55,797 nucleotides of DNA from Gamarada debralockiae (Eukaryota > Ascomycota > Leotiomycetes > Helotiales > Hyphodiscaceae). The DNA is taken from contig NXFV01000384.1 in assembly GCA_002803225.1 (NCBI GenBank), positions 1 through 55,797 of the forward strand. The letters run 5' to 3'. The notes below the pieces were generated by a model. It made no database searches. It worked only from the letters and a program-made list of their open reading frames with translations, and was not told the origin of the DNA. The translations under genes and the position numbers were made by a program. Of this stretch, positions 10,627 through 22,306 are shown piece after piece. Position 1 is the first letter of the stretch, and each line of letters starts with the position of its first letter.

Positions 10627-13600
10627 ATGTCTGGAATGGTAGAAATCAATGACGATGACGGAGTCGCGCCGTTTAGTTCTGACCCGGAAAAGACGCCCCC
10701 CAAAGTCAGTCATGAGCAAATTGGCGATCAAATTACTCACGAGATGCTGGAGGAGCTGGCACCTAACGGTGAAGGCGACTATATCCTGGGAATCATCAAC
10801 AACATGACCGAGGAAGAGGCTCTGGCAATCATCCAGGAGTCCGTCAAATTTCATTCTGACGATTGGAACTTCCCTTCTGATATGAGGGAACGCATGAAGC
10901 GGTTGCTGGAAGGCCCAAAACTGTACGGCGACTTTTATGATCGTGATCTGAGAATTGATGCCACCATGATGAGATACTCGTCTCCTTATCCTGGGGTCCG
11001 GGCCGTTGCAGAGCCTCTAGATGATACTGATGTTCCAGTTGAAACCAGTAAGGACAATAGGATCTTTGTTTCCCACGTCCCGTAATCGCTTGTGTTTACT
11101 CTATGTACTCCACTTGCTCCCTAACTTTCCCCACACGGCGCCAAGCCCTCCGTTTGCTCTTGAGACATTCTTGGTTGGGAAATGGCTGACTCCCGTGTGA
11201 TAGTCCGTGCTTACTTCCTGGGCATCGGTTGGGCAGTCATCGGCACCTTCATGTCTACATTTTTCAACAGTAGATTCCCGTCAATTGGTAAGATCCCCGC
11301 AAAAACCTCTTCGTCTTCTTGATTTAATGTACAAGTACTAACTTGAATTAAAGGTTTAAACGGTTCGGTGATTCAGATCCTGTTGTATCCATGCGCCAAA
11401 TTCCTGGAGTTCATTTTGCCCGACTGGGGATTCACAGCTTTCGGCACCCGTCATTCGCTCAATCCTGGGCCTTGGACTTTCAAAGAGCAGATGTTCGCGA
11501 CCATTACCTACAATATTGCAATCTATACGACGAACAGTTATGGAATGATTCTGGTTCAAAAGTCGCCTGTCTTTTACGGCGAGACATTCGTCACGTTTGG
11601 GTACCAGTTGATGTTGACGTTGTTTGTCCAGCTCATGGGAATGGGATTCGCCGGGTATCTCAGACGGTTCAGTGTATATCCGGTCAAGGCATTGTGGCCG
11701 ACGATCCTCCCGACGATTGCAATGAACCGAGCTCTGACTCGACCCGAGCCGAAGGAAAACATCTATGGGTGGACAGTCTCCCGCTACAAGTTCTTCTATA
11801 TCTGTACCATTAGCATGTTTTTCTACTACTGGCTGCCGGGTTATCTGTTTACGGCCTTGTCTACATTCAATTGGATGACCTGGATCGCGCCGAAAAACTT
11901 CACTCTAGCAATCCTCACTGGGTCCGAGATGGGATTAGGCTTGTTCAACCCCATTACGACTTTCGATTGGAATGTCGCCACGTCTTCCTATGCTGCTCTG
12001 GCCCAGCCTTTCTTCAGTACGTGCACAATGTACTTTGGCAGTATTCTTGGAGCTTTCATCATTCTAGGCATATACTACTCCAACATGGTTCGTGTTCTCG
12101 GCTTCTTTTCTTCCTCTTCCACACTATTCCAGCTATCGCGAGATAGAGTTCTCCTGAATCACCCTCCCACTCTCGCCTCTTCTGATACGACCGGGACTCT
12201 CAATCCTTTGAAGTAGAAGCAATGCTGACTTTGAGATTCTGTATAGTATAACACGGCCTATCTGCCCATCAACTCGTCCTCGGCGTTTGCAAACGATGGT
12301 ACCACATATAGTGTCCAAAAAGTGGTCGTCAACAACAAACTCGACCAGACGCTGTATCAAAACTACTCGCCTCCATTCTATTCAGCCGGTTACATTCTAA
12401 CCGTTGGGGCGAATTTTGCCTTTTATCCCGTCTATTTCCTCTATATTATGGTTAACCAATGGTCAACGGTGTCGGAGGCCTATGTCAATTTCTACAAAGG
12501 ATTGCGGTACGGCAAGGGGAACTATGAAGGGGCTATGGACGTGCACAGCCGGCTCATGTCAAAGTACAAGGAAGTTCCCGATTGGTGGTTCCTGTTGATA
12601 CTCGGTGCCGCTATCGTCGTCTCCATCATTTTCGTCGAGATCTTCCCAGTCGATACCCCAGTATGGCTCACATTCCTTATGATCGGCATCAATCTTATCT
12701 TTGCCGTCCCTCTTTCATTCCTGTCAGCAACCACAGGCACAAACTTGGGACTTGGTTCCTTGATCCAAGTCATTACCGGCTTCGTTCTGCCCAACAACCC
12801 CAACGCTTTCCTGTTTGCGCAAACGCTAGGCTCCTGGGCTCTAGCCGGCTATGGAGACAACTACGTGCAAGACCAGAAGATGGCTCATTACTGCAAGATT
12901 GCGCCCCGAGCGGTCTTTAGGAGTCAGATTGGTACTATCATAATCACCTGCTTTGTGGCCGTTGGGACGCAAGATTTCATCCTCACACACGTCAAAGGCC
13001 TTTGCACGTCTTCTCAGCCCAGCAGATTCACCTGCGCCAACGACGGGTTCCCATTATACTCCAGTTCACTGATGTGGGGCCTTCTCGGATCCAACCGAAT
13101 GTTCAACTCGCTTTACCCGCTCTTCAAATGGTGTTTCCTCATTGGTACATGCATTGCCATCCTATTTCTCACTGCCCAAGGCCTTGGGCCCAAATATCTG
13201 CCCGGCGTTCGTGAAAAACTACGATTGAATCTCCGACCGAGAACATTTGAAATTCTCAATGGAACTTTGTTCCCGTTTGTGGCATCCCTGCTTTGGCTTA
13301 ATCCCATTCTTATTATTCAGGGGATCCAGCACTGGGCGCCATCTAACTTGTCCTATAAGACTCCCGGCATGATCTTGTCGTTCATCTTCATGTACTGGCT
13401 CCCCCGGCACCGTCTAGCCTGGTGGGAAAAGTACAACTATGTGTTGTCGGCAGCCTTAACTGCTGGAGTGGCCATCAGCGGCCTTGTGATGTTCTTTGCA
13501 ATTGGATATAATCCAGTCAGTCTGAAATGGTGGGGGAATACTGTGAGTGGGGCTGGAGTCGATGGGTCTGGTAAAGGCCTGCTGCCGATTCCTGCTAGAG

Positions 13601-13635
13601 GATACTTTGGCCCTGAGAAAGGGACTTTTCCTTAG
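10627..13635 (+). CDS. Oligopeptide transporter, OPT family
   Basis: This is a proton-coupled importer of small peptides (or of glutathione or metal chelates) at the plasma membrane. Four exons (10627-11047, 11204-11287, 11354-12087, 12247-13635) join to 875 residues, the usual size. Introns of 156, 66 and 159 nt carry clear branch sites such as TACTAAC at 11336 and GCTGAC in the others. The hydrophilic N-terminus runs into RAYFLGIGWAVIGTF, the start of the membrane domain. The OPT signature NPGPWTFKEQ is at about residue 203, and HYCKIAPRAVFRSQ matches the second family signature (usually KIPPR). About 14 hydrophobic segments follow. The join at 11047/11204 restores ETIRAYF, which is strongly conserved in the family. 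Substrate cannot be told from sequence. Confidence 0.95.
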
Positions 13636-14120
13636 AGAGGGAGAGGGTGGAGGGAATGGAATGAGGGCAGGGGGCGAGGTGTAAGCTTTTCCCATTGGGT
13701 TCTGCGGGTGAGGGACGATGAGATTTGGTTCATAAGGACGGGAGATAGGTTGAAGTTTGGATTAGGTTAGTTGATGCTTGTTTCGATTACTGGATTGATA
13801 TGAATGAATGAGAGCTTTTGTTATTATTACGGATTTATTAATATTTGACATTCGCTGTGTTTCATCACAACATCAATTTTTCGACAGGACACCACGTTGC
13901 CCCTGCTTCGCTTTCCAATCCACCTCACCCCACGCCAGAACTAAGCACTAAGCTGCACATCAACTTTCCAATGACTTAATCGAAGAATATATATTAATTA
14001 CAATCTAATAAACTATATACGCAGAAATGCAAAAGATCCCACAAGCCCCAAAACCACGCAAAGTACCTCTTGTCACGGCACACCCAAGGTCCCGCCTTTC
14101 CCTGATCCCTTCTAAATCAT
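13636..14120. other. Convergent 3' interval
   Basis: 3' flanks of the OPT gene (+) and the GPI-protein gene (-). AT-rich segments at 13800-13860 and 13980-14020 are suitable for polyadenylation. Nothing else seen. Confidence 0.5.
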
Positions 14121-14933
14121 CTACAAAGCAGCCATAACAAGCCCAACAACACCCAACAACGCACCACTAGCCTTTAACGCCGTTGCCGCATTCCCTGTCG
14201 CCGTGCTCGTACTGCTCGAACTCATCCCCGTGCTCGTCCCACTAGTCTTGCTCGCTGCACTCGTCGTCGTGCTTCCCCCACTCGAACTCTCCTTCGCACT
14301 CCCACTCGTACTGCTTCCCGTAGTCGCCGCACTGAGCGCAGAACTCGCACTCCCCGTACTGCTCGCGCTCGCCATGCTTGTGGTACCACTGCTCGTCATT
14401 CCTGAGCTTGTCGTGATTGCTGAGGATGCGGAGGACACTGAGCTGGGAGAAGAGGAGGTGCCAGAGGGCATAGCTGAGGAAACGGTATTTGTGGAGTCGA
14501 TACTGAATTGGCCGGAATAATTATTTATGTCTTTGTTGCCGTCGTCGACGATCTCGAATGCGTAGCCTGTTCCTGCGACGAGGGAGGGGGAGGGGGTCCA
14601 TAGGTAGAATCCTGAGTTTGGGATTGATGCTATTAGAGATATGTCAGCTTAATCCTCTTAAAGAAAATGTCTCCTCAGGGAGCTCGAGGATTTTGAGAAG
14701 TTGGGAAATGAAAGAAGAGGGGACGTACAAGCAATAGTCTCAACAGTGTTTAAGGCGTTTGAGTTGCCTTGTCGCAAGATGAGAGTCACAGTATCAGTCG
14801 TGCCAGTTGATGGAGACCAGGTGATGTTATATGGTGTGCCAGCCGTGATGGTTGACAGGCTCGTCATCGTGAATGGGTTTTGGGCGACGGCGAGGGATGC
14901 CAGGACGGCGAGGAGGAGAGGTGCGTATTGCAT
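14121..14933 (-). CDS. GPI-anchored Ser/Thr-rich Kre9/Knh1-like wall protein
   Basis: Two exons (14729-14933 and 14121-14629; 99-nt intron) give 237 residues. A signal peptide (MQYAPLLLAVLASLAVAQ) is followed by a beta-sandwich of the Kre9/Knh1 N-terminal type, with AGTPYNITWSPSTGTTDTVT and, after the splice, NSGFYLWTPSPSLVAGTGY. A long Ser/Thr/Gly low-complexity stalk leads to a hydrophobic C-terminus (ASGALLGVVGLVMAAL) that looks like a GPI-anchor signal. Such proteins sit in the wall or on the outer plasma membrane and are linked to beta-1,6-glucan or matrix organisation; their exact role is unproven. A paralogue with the same architecture and intron position lies 1.4 kb away at 16359-17049, so the pair probably arose by tandem duplication. 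Confidence 0.9.
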
Positions 14934-16358
14934 CTTGCTTGTCTTTTGTATACAACTCTCTAAAATTCTTCTTAACAATTATTATTATAGATGATTAAGA
15001 TTTGGTTAAGAGAGAATTTTGAGCAAGAAAATTTGCAGGAAGAGGAAAGCAAAAGCACGCAAAACAAGGGGCATCTCCAACTTTGTATCCCGTTCATCCT
15101 CTCCTCTCCACAATATGAAAATGTCTCGCGGCAACGCGATGTTTATCCGACAACGGTCTTAGCGGACAATCCACCGAGACATCGAGGCTCTAGGCGTCCA
15201 ATCGAACTCCTTTCTCGCTAACCCACTTGGGAGCCTGTCGTCGATTTCTCTGGTTCAGGGGCCAGACGCCGGGGACGCCACTTGAATATCCCATATCCAA
15301 ATTCCAAGCAAACCGCATTCCTCTGTACTGAATGATACTTGATAAGACGCGTGTTGATAATTGATAGGAGAAGAGAGAGAAAGGGAAAGGATGAGGAATT
15401 TGTTTACATCCACTGCATTTTGTGACCAATGGCGGTACCTGCATAATTTATGCTACTTATGCACGTCGTTCGCGAGCAATGTAAGCATGAGCCAGCGTGA
15501 TTGGCAGAGGTTCCACAATAATCAACTTTGATTTTAAGCTTGCTGAACGACTTTGCCCCCCGCCAGCGCCGTCTCCTTCTTCCCATCAAAACCAAAACCA
15601 AAAAATGAAAATTTGAGCCGCGACTCGACTTTGTACGTGATCCTTCGCCGCACTTTAAAAGAAGGTAGAGGGTGGGATTTGGATTTTGGGGACTCCGATA
15701 AATTTGAGCAGCAGGGGAGGAAATTTCGCGATGTGGCGCGCTCAAAATGCATGCACGCAGATACGAAGACCAGGGTTGTGAGCCAGCCACTGATCTGACA
15801 TGTTGGGTGACAAAAATTAAGAAACGAGAAAAGACCACGTCATTTGAATCATTATGAAAAGTTTGTGGATGAGAGGATTTAATTGATGAATTGATGATTG
15901 ATGAAAGCCTAGAGGGATTTGGCGATATTGAAGATAATTGCTCGGAGGATTCGGAAGCAGGATTTTGAATGTAGATGAAACGGGGCCTTGTCGATGGATT
16001 CTTGGAACTTGGAAGTGGAGACTTGAGGATTTGGGAGCGTCGAGAGCTCAATCAAAGATACTTTCGCATGAATTTGATGAGAGCAGAGATGTTTTGGACA
16101 CCTTTGATTGCCTATCTACTACGAATCTACAGTTCCTCTCTCCAGTAAGCCCACAGTCCTTCCAGCGCGTGCAAATCTGCCTTCCACATGCAATTATGTA
16201 TCTCCACTTTCAATACCATACTCAAACCAGCCAGCAAATTATCGATTACAAGAAAAGAGTAATCAAATCAATGTGCTATGCAAATAAATCACAAAAAGAT
16301 CCTCTCCTCCAAACTGCCTACTCCATATTCAGACATTTGTAAAAGGTCGAAGGGTGGT
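14934..16358. other. Intergenic between the two GPI-protein genes
   Basis: No convincing gene. A 215-codon open frame on the minus strand (15404-16051) is Ser/Pro/Arg-rich, has no domain and resembles chance coding in promoter-type sequence. The promoter of the 14.1-kb gene lies just after 14934. Confidence 0.45.
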
Positions 16359-17049
16359 TTAGTTGAGAGTCAAAATGGCGGCGAGAGCCAAGAAGACGAA
16401 TGCAAGAGGAGAAGACAGCCCAGATGCGGAGCTAGGTGCCGAGGTCGAAGAGCTGGATCCAGTAGCGGAAGTAGTCTTTGATCCAGTGGCGCTTGAAGAC
16501 CCGGAGCTCGTCTTGGAAGCAGAGGATGTCTTGGAGCTTCCAGCGGTAGTTGTAGAGTTAGAGAAACCGCTGCTTGTGCTTGTGATAGTCGCGGAAGACG
16601 AGGAGCCAGTGGAGGAGGCAGAGCCAGTGGAAGAACCAGACGTGGATGACGCAGCAGTAGAGGAGCCAGAGGCACCGCCAATCAACTGGAATTGTGTGCT
16701 GTAGTTGGGAGTTCCGGTCGAGTCGTCGATTTGGAGGGCGTAGGTATTGGCTTCGAGGGTAGAGGGGACGTTCCACACGTATGAGGTTCCAGTCAAACCG
16801 CCTGTTTCCATCAGTTAGAGATGTGCAGATTCGAGCACTAGAGAACGACTCACTTGCAATGGTGCTGACAGTGACCAAGGCATTCGGAGGCCCATCCTTA
16901 AGGGTAAGGGTGACAGCCCCAACAGCATCAGACCAGGTGATGTTGAAAGCCTTGCCAGCAGTGACGGAGTTGAAGGACGGGTTGGTGAACGTAGCAGCTT
17001 GTGCAACAGCGAAAGCTGCAGTAGCGACGATGAAGCTCGAGAATTGCAT
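16359..17049 (-). CDS. GPI-anchored Ser-rich Kre9/Knh1-like wall protein (paralogue)
   Basis: Two exons (16854-17049 and 16359-16801; 52-nt intron) encode 212 residues. The protein starts with a signal peptide (MQFSSFIVATAAFAVAQA), then a Kre9/Knh1-like beta domain with TAGKAFNITWSDAVGAVTLT. Splicing restores TIASGLTGTSYVWNVP. The second half is a Ser/Thr/Ala/Gly stalk ending in a hydrophobic tail (SPLAFVFLALAAILTLN), consistent with GPI attachment. The intron falls at the same place, just after TIA, as in the neighbour at 14121-14933. I start at 17049 rather than at the far upstream methionine of the open frame (17454), because only this start gives a secretion signal. Confidence 0.9.
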
Positions 17050-17944
17050 TTTGGATGAATTAAAAGTGTAAGGTTGTATTTTTTGAATTAAGTAGTCTGC
17101 AAAAGCGAAAAATCCCCGTATTAGTCTCTCCTGATTCTGTGTAATTTTAAAATCGACTCGAAGCGCGACTCCACGCGTTATTGACGTCAGGATGATGAAA
17201 CTTACGTGAGAAATGCAAAGTTTGGATGTTTTGTACAAGAGAGAGTGATGGTGAAGACTCGAGGCTTTTTCTAACGAACGATTGAAGGAGTTGGAAGGAA
17301 GGAAGGTTGGAAGGGAAACGACGACGGAGGAGTCTGAAATAGAAATTGCGGCAAAGGCTGCACAAATGGGCGCAGTGCTTTGGTGCAGGGATTTAGGCTG
17401 CTGAGGGAACCAGGGCCCGTCGCGAAGTGAAGCGTGAATGGTCAATTCATGCACTAAGTGGAGGTCTGGGCAACCGCAACTACTCCATCAGTGTTAGCAC
17501 ATGAACGGTCAGGGGTAGTTTGCTCCATTTAAAAAACTTGAATACGGGGTAAGCTGCCGTGTCAGGGGGGACCTTTCAGGAGACAGCTGGAAGGTCGAAG
17601 TTCAAAAAGAGCGTCATCTGCCATCAATATTGTGACAGCTGCAAATCTGCAAGATTCCTAAGACGAACACGAGGAGGCAGCTATCTTGAAAACCTGCGCC
17701 CTCCCGTTGTGTTGCGATTGTGCTGGTCGAGTCCAGATTTTGGTCGCATGTTGGTATCTCGTCGTTTTTGCCACAAGCAAGCGCCTATGGTGCAAGAAAA
17801 GTTTAGGCCCCTAGGAAAGCAGCATAACTTTGGTTCCTTATTTCGAGAAACTGGCCTCCCTTCGTCTCTTTTCAATCTCCCCATATGAGTACGAACAGTA
17901 CTCGGCATCCCCGGCCTAGCTACAATATGGGCAGTTCTACCTCA
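17050..17944. other. Intergenic
   Basis: 5' flank of the GPI-protein gene and 3' flank of the small secreted-protein gene. A 109-codon plus-strand frame (17559-17888) overlaps an equally unremarkable minus frame. Nothing supported. Confidence 0.45.
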
Positions 17945-18169
17945 TCAGCACCTTTCCCTCACAAACTCACAATGCCCAAACCCATAAAGTGAACATTCAA
18001 TCCTTACATTCCCAACCTTAGTACAACGGTAAGCAGGATCACGAGGATGAGCCACGGTATCAATGTAACAATCTCCTGGCCCACAACCACCAGAAGGATG
18101 AGGGACGCAGGAATTGCTTACTGAGACAGCCGCTGCGAGGATGGGGAGAAGGGTGCTGGATGGCTTCAT
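17945..18169 (-). CDS. Small secreted cysteine-rich protein (effector-like)
   Basis: This 74-residue open frame starts at the second methionine (MKPSSTLLPILAAAVSVSNS), which gives a clean signal peptide of about 20 residues. The frame also runs eight codons upstream to an ATG at 18193, which would spoil the signal. The mature part of about 55 residues contains seven cysteines, several next to Gly/Pro (CVPHPSGGCGPGDC ... GFGHCEFVRERC). No family is recognised. Size, secretion signal and cysteine density are those of fungal small secreted proteins, a class that includes effectors and antimicrobial proteins, but function is not inferable. No intron is needed. It lies between a GPI wall protein and a MYND gene without evident linkage. 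Confidence 0.65.
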   Translation of the reverse strand: MKPSSTLLPILAAAVSVSNSCVPHPSGGCGPGDCYIDTVAHPRDPAYRCTKVGNVRIECSLYGFGHCEFVRERC

Positions 18170-18222
18170 GTTTGTGAGGGGGCGATTAGCCATTGGGAAG
18201 GATTTATTTAGGCTTTAGAGTA

Positions 18223-18801
18223 TTAGACGTAGGGAAGCAGCTCCATTTGCCCAGCGAATGAGTGGTGTAGATCACTACTTGTCATCGTACATTTCTCCTC
18301 TGTACTGCGACGCAGTTTGTAGAAATTTCTGTTTGCATAGGTATCTACAACAAGCTTCTCAGCATCCTTCTCAAATAATCCTATCAAGCAGCCTTGACAA
18401 GCGCCCGCCATATCTAGCAGCTCGCATGAGAAAATCAAGTGAAGTACAGGGTTCTTGTTAATAGGCCGGATCTCCAGTTCGCCATCAATCAACTTGGCCA
18501 GAGAAGGCATCGGATCTTCAGCTCCCTTCTCGGATTTAGAACATTCAATCCAAATGAACGATGGTGTCTTCTTGCTGTACTCGAACAGTATCGCCTGACG
18601 GCTATCCGGCGTAGGGCGCGCAGTATAGTCCTTGTGGGTCTTGCACAAAAGCTTGTGAACAGGCCAGTCGGTAGCTTGGCAGTTGGCGGAGCAGTAAGAG
18701 GTTGCCTTGCAGGCGCCGCAGAGGTGCTTAGCTTCATTGCCGCAGATATTGCAGTTGTTGGTTGCCTGGGGGCCTGTTGTTGAAGATACTGAATCGTCCA
18801 T
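18223..18801 (-). CDS. MYND-type zinc finger protein
   Basis: This single coding exon of 192 residues has a perfect MYND finger at residues 17-53: C17, C20, C28, C31, C37, C41, H49 and C53, with spacing C-x2-C-x7-C-x2-C-x5-C-x3-C-x7-H-x3-C. MYND fingers bind proline-rich partner proteins. The remaining 140 residues have no domain that I recognise; they contain the cysteine-bearing stretch FSCELLDMAGACQGC. The start at 18801 is preceded by a leader that appears spliced (introns at 19008-19084 and 19131-19189), so transcription probably begins near 19.35 kb. Partner and role are unknown. Confidence 0.85.
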   Translation of the reverse strand: MDDSVSSTTGPQATNNCNICGNEAKHLCGACKATSYCSANCQATDWPVHKLLCKTHKDYTARPTPDSRQAILFEYSKKTPSFIWIECSKSEKGAEDPMPSLAKLIDGELEIRPINKNPVLHLIFSCELLDMAGACQGCLIGLFEKDAEKLVVDTYANRNFYKLRRSTEEKCTMTSSDLHHSFAGQMELLPYV

Positions 18802-19380
18802 CTTGGTTGAAGGATCGAGGATGATGGGCGCCTTGTTGGAGTTGATCTTCCCTCAAGAAGCCCTTTGGCGCACTTTTTCTTAGCTCGATTACGGAAGAAA
18901 GTCTCTGACGTGTACTTGAGATGGAGACAAAGCTGAAGTAGCTTGTGGAAGTACTTCCGAGACTTCTTTTCCGCTGCGACCTGGCGTGAGATTTCGTCGC
19001 GAGAGAGCTTGAGAGAAGGTCAGTAACCGCAACGAAACCCAGCTGGGAGCTCAGGAAGAGATGAAGAAAGCTGGCAGTACTTACAGAACTTGATTTGGGC
19101 CGCGTCGAAGATGATCTGATACTTGCAGTGCTGGGAGATGGTCAGTAAAGACACGTCGAAGAAGCAGGGAAGGAAGTCGAAGCACGTACAGCTGACCTGC
19201 CTCACTAAATATGCGGATTCTGGAAAATTTGGAATGGTTTTTTGATGACTGAGAGAATTTAGGAGATGGATGGATGATGTCGAAGGAGAAAAGACAAGTT
19301 GGTGGGGTTAAGCGAGGGGGTGCCTGCCTTTTCGAGCAACATGACAAGAATTGCCCTTCACGAGAAGGCTTTGTGGATCA
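18802..19380 (-). other. Probable spliced 5' leader of the MYND gene
   Basis: Read on the minus strand, two good introns lie here: 19131-19189 (GTACGT ... CCCAG) and 19008-19084 (GTAAGT ... TCAAG), both with TACTGAC branch sites. The exon between them is only about 46 nt. No start codon gives a recognisable protein through these exons, so they are best read as untranslated leader or short uORFs. Confidence 0.5.
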
Positions 19381-19870
19381 TCAACGATTGAATTGAACCG
19401 TTCTCCAGAGCACTCCTTGGCCGATGCTAATCGGATTGTTGAGTCCCTTAGGCGATTTAGAGGGCAGTTTCAAGGAATAGGGTCTTCATTGAACTAAAAG
19501 CTTCCTCCGGTTTTCACAGCAATCATGTCGTGATGCCTTTCGTGTCGGAGACTACCAAGAATCTTAAATGGCGGAGATAGATTGAACGATCTGTCGAACC
19601 GCTCTGACGGCCCAAGAATCTGGTTCACTGGGTTGAATGAGATCGCAAGGAATTATTTCTTCTAGTGGATGACGGAACGTTCACTTCATTTTCGGATCAA
19701 GCAGAGACGAGAGAATTGAATTCAAGAGTATCTGAAATGACTCTGGGAGATATTTTACACAATGCAGTCGCTAATCGAATACGCACGCACCTTGGGGCCT
19801 CCCTTTTCCTTCTTGACCTTCTCCATTGAAGTATGAAATACACTGAGATCTCCTATCCTTCGCCACGAGC
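19381..19870. other. Intergenic
   Basis: 3' flank of PMT4 and upstream region of the MYND transcript. No feature recognised. Confidence 0.45.
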
Positions 19871-22306
19871 CTATTTCGCAAAGTGAAGATCGTATCCTAG
19901 CCACTTTCTTGCATTGACTTGCTCCACCGAGAGACCGGGGTAACCGTACGTCAATGGGAGGAAGAAATACCATCCACCAATGACAATGGCTAGGACGACT
20001 CCAACAGCAGCCCATGAAGTGAGAAGGTTCTGCCCAGCGAGCTTTTCGCGTGCTGGTAGATGTTTCTTGGGACCTGCGACGCCCTTCTTCCCTGGCTTGA
20101 CCATCAAGGCATCATCGAGGACTGGCTCTACATTGAAGATGAATTCAAGCAGAGCTCCTGTCACCAAACATGATGCTAGATGCGCAGGTAGATAGTGGTG
20201 CAGGAACAGTTGACGACCCATGAGATAGAAAGGAAGGTAATGCGTCGCCCAGGCGAGGAAGAAGAATCCTGTGGAATTGTAGAGGCGGGATCGAGAACCT
20301 GTCGAATGTTAGAGTGGCCATGCAAGGAATACTCAGAGACTTACGATCATCCAAGGCATCAACACCACGGCGCAGAGATAATTGATCGGCTGCAACAATT
20401 CCAGCATAGACTGCGAGAAGAGAACTTGCGAGCCACCATCCCAATGGGTTTCCGAGGAAGTAGATTTGTTGGCGGGTGTCGTTCTGAGTCCAGAAGCTAA
20501 CACCTCTCAACAAGAAAGGCCAGACAAACGGCTCACTCGCATAGGGATGGCTGCTAGTCAAGGCATTGTTGTGGAAGAACATTGCTCGTTGCAACTCGAA
20601 CCACTTCTTCAGGAAAGGTACACTCTTGACCTTGCGCTCTTCTCTGATCAAACGAGGGCTTCCTTCGGGAATAGAAGGAATTTCATCCACGAACCAAATG
20701 TTGGAGCTTTGGCCGAGATTCTTGTTTCCGTTGATTTCTTGTTGCTTGTAAGCCCAGTCTGGAAGAGGAGTGGTGTGTGTCCACATTGCGACTTTGCTGG
20801 GGTGGTGAATCAGTTTAAATTGACCTGAAAGACTCTTGAATTCTTGGCCTGGCTTTCCAGCCTCGATTCTGAGCTCGAAAAGAGTATCGTTGAATCGATC
20901 GGTAAGAGCTTCCTCCATTGGGACAGTCGTGAATTCTTGGTTCGTTGGATAGTATGGAGAAGCAACATCGTGAGAAAGAAGCATGGTGTTGGTAACAACA
21001 TGTCTCAATCTGACGAGGTCGTTGTTCTTGACGTGGTGGCCCATGACATTGTCATTGTTGAGAGGAATGATCTGCCAGTGGTTATTGGCATCCGCATATG
21101 GGTATCCAGTGACTTGTTGACCTTGACTCGAGACACGTCCATCATCGTATCTCAAAGGATATCTATCAGGGTGGCTGTGAAGATATCCATGTGTTTCCTT
21201 GTGCTTAATTTGAATGTTGTCGTAATAATCGATGGTCACCGAATTCGCCGTCATAGCATTGTCGCTTAAGCTCTCCTGAAATTCGGGAGACATAAAGTCA
21301 TCACCGGGACCTGATTTGTACAAGATCGAGAAATGGACTTGGAACCAGAAAAGGTAGAAGAGAAAAGGGAGAACTATCAGACCGAAAGCTCGTGCCATGA
21401 AGTGCTTCCCAAACTCCGGCAGAGACAATGCCCCCTGGCGACGGTTGATGTCTAATAGACCCCATAGATCGATTGCGACCGCTGATCCAATTGTAATGAA
21501 CGAGAACAGACCAACGTACTTGGTGGATATGACGCAGCTAAGCGCAAATCCAGTCAAGAGGAGCCATTTCCACCATTTTCTTCCGAATGGCTCATGGCGT
21601 AGCTTGTAGAATTTGATGTAGCACAGAAGACTGCATGCCATAGCGAACACAAGCGTAGCATCCAGGAGAATCAATCGAGTTTGGCCAATATGGGCATTAT
21701 CGAAAAGGACCAAGCAGGCTGACAGAATGCAGGCAGGCAGCGTGTATCCAGATTCCCACATAATATCGAAGACCACCGGAACCGTCAGAGCGCCCAAAAG
21801 AGCAGGCATTGCACGGAAAGCCACATATGGCACCTTGTTGTTGATGTATGAATCGCCAATGTTCTCGAAGTGGAAATGTCCGTCATATCCCACAAACCAT
21901 CCCATCAGGGCGAAAAGGAGCTTTCCGAAAGGAGGATGGACATCGAAGAAGTACGTTCGCTCGAGGTAATATGAGGCAAACTGTTACAGACCAAAGTTAG
22001 CAGACTGTTTTCAAGAGGGATGGGCTTTCAAAGGGTCTGATGTACCTTGCCAAAATGAACCTCGTCGAACACAACCTCATTGGGATGGCTGATTCCCCAG
22101 AATCTTGTAATAAACGCCAACAATGTAAGTATTGATAACGCAATTCTGTAATCCCATTCCACACCAGTCTTTTGTACGTTAGCTTTAACTAAGGCATCGA
22201 GGTCAGGTTCTCGTGGGGTAGTGATGCTAGTTGCAGAAGCATCTTTTGCTTTTACGGGAAAGTTGGCATCTTTCCGCTTGCGAACGGATCCCCCCGGTGA
22301 GGACAT
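19871..22306 (-). CDS. PMT4: Protein O-mannosyltransferase, Pmt4 type
   Basis: This ER multi-pass enzyme transfers mannose from dolichyl-phosphate-mannose to Ser/Thr of secretory and membrane proteins. Exons 22046-22306, 20345-21980 and 19871-20298 (introns 65 and 46 nt) join to 774 residues. The conserved catalytic region VVFDEVHFGK precedes FASYYLERTYFFDVHPPFGK in luminal loop 1. The large central luminal loop carries the MIR repeats, seen as HSHPDRYPLRYDDGRVSS, GQQVTGY and LLSHDVASPYYPTNQE. The membrane block ends in ARKWLGYDLHFAK. Features such as DDFMSPEFQESL and the Lys-rich end fit the Pmt4 subfamily, which acts as a homodimer mostly on membrane-bound or GPI substrates, rather than Pmt1 or Pmt2. 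Ser-rich GPI proteins like those at 14-17 kb are typical substrates; the proximity is probably chance. Confidence 0.95.

Noticed and set aside
15404..16051. 215-codon minus-strand open frame
   Set aside because: Ser/Arg/Pro-rich without any domain, in promoter-type sequence between genes; no supporting splice or motif evidence.
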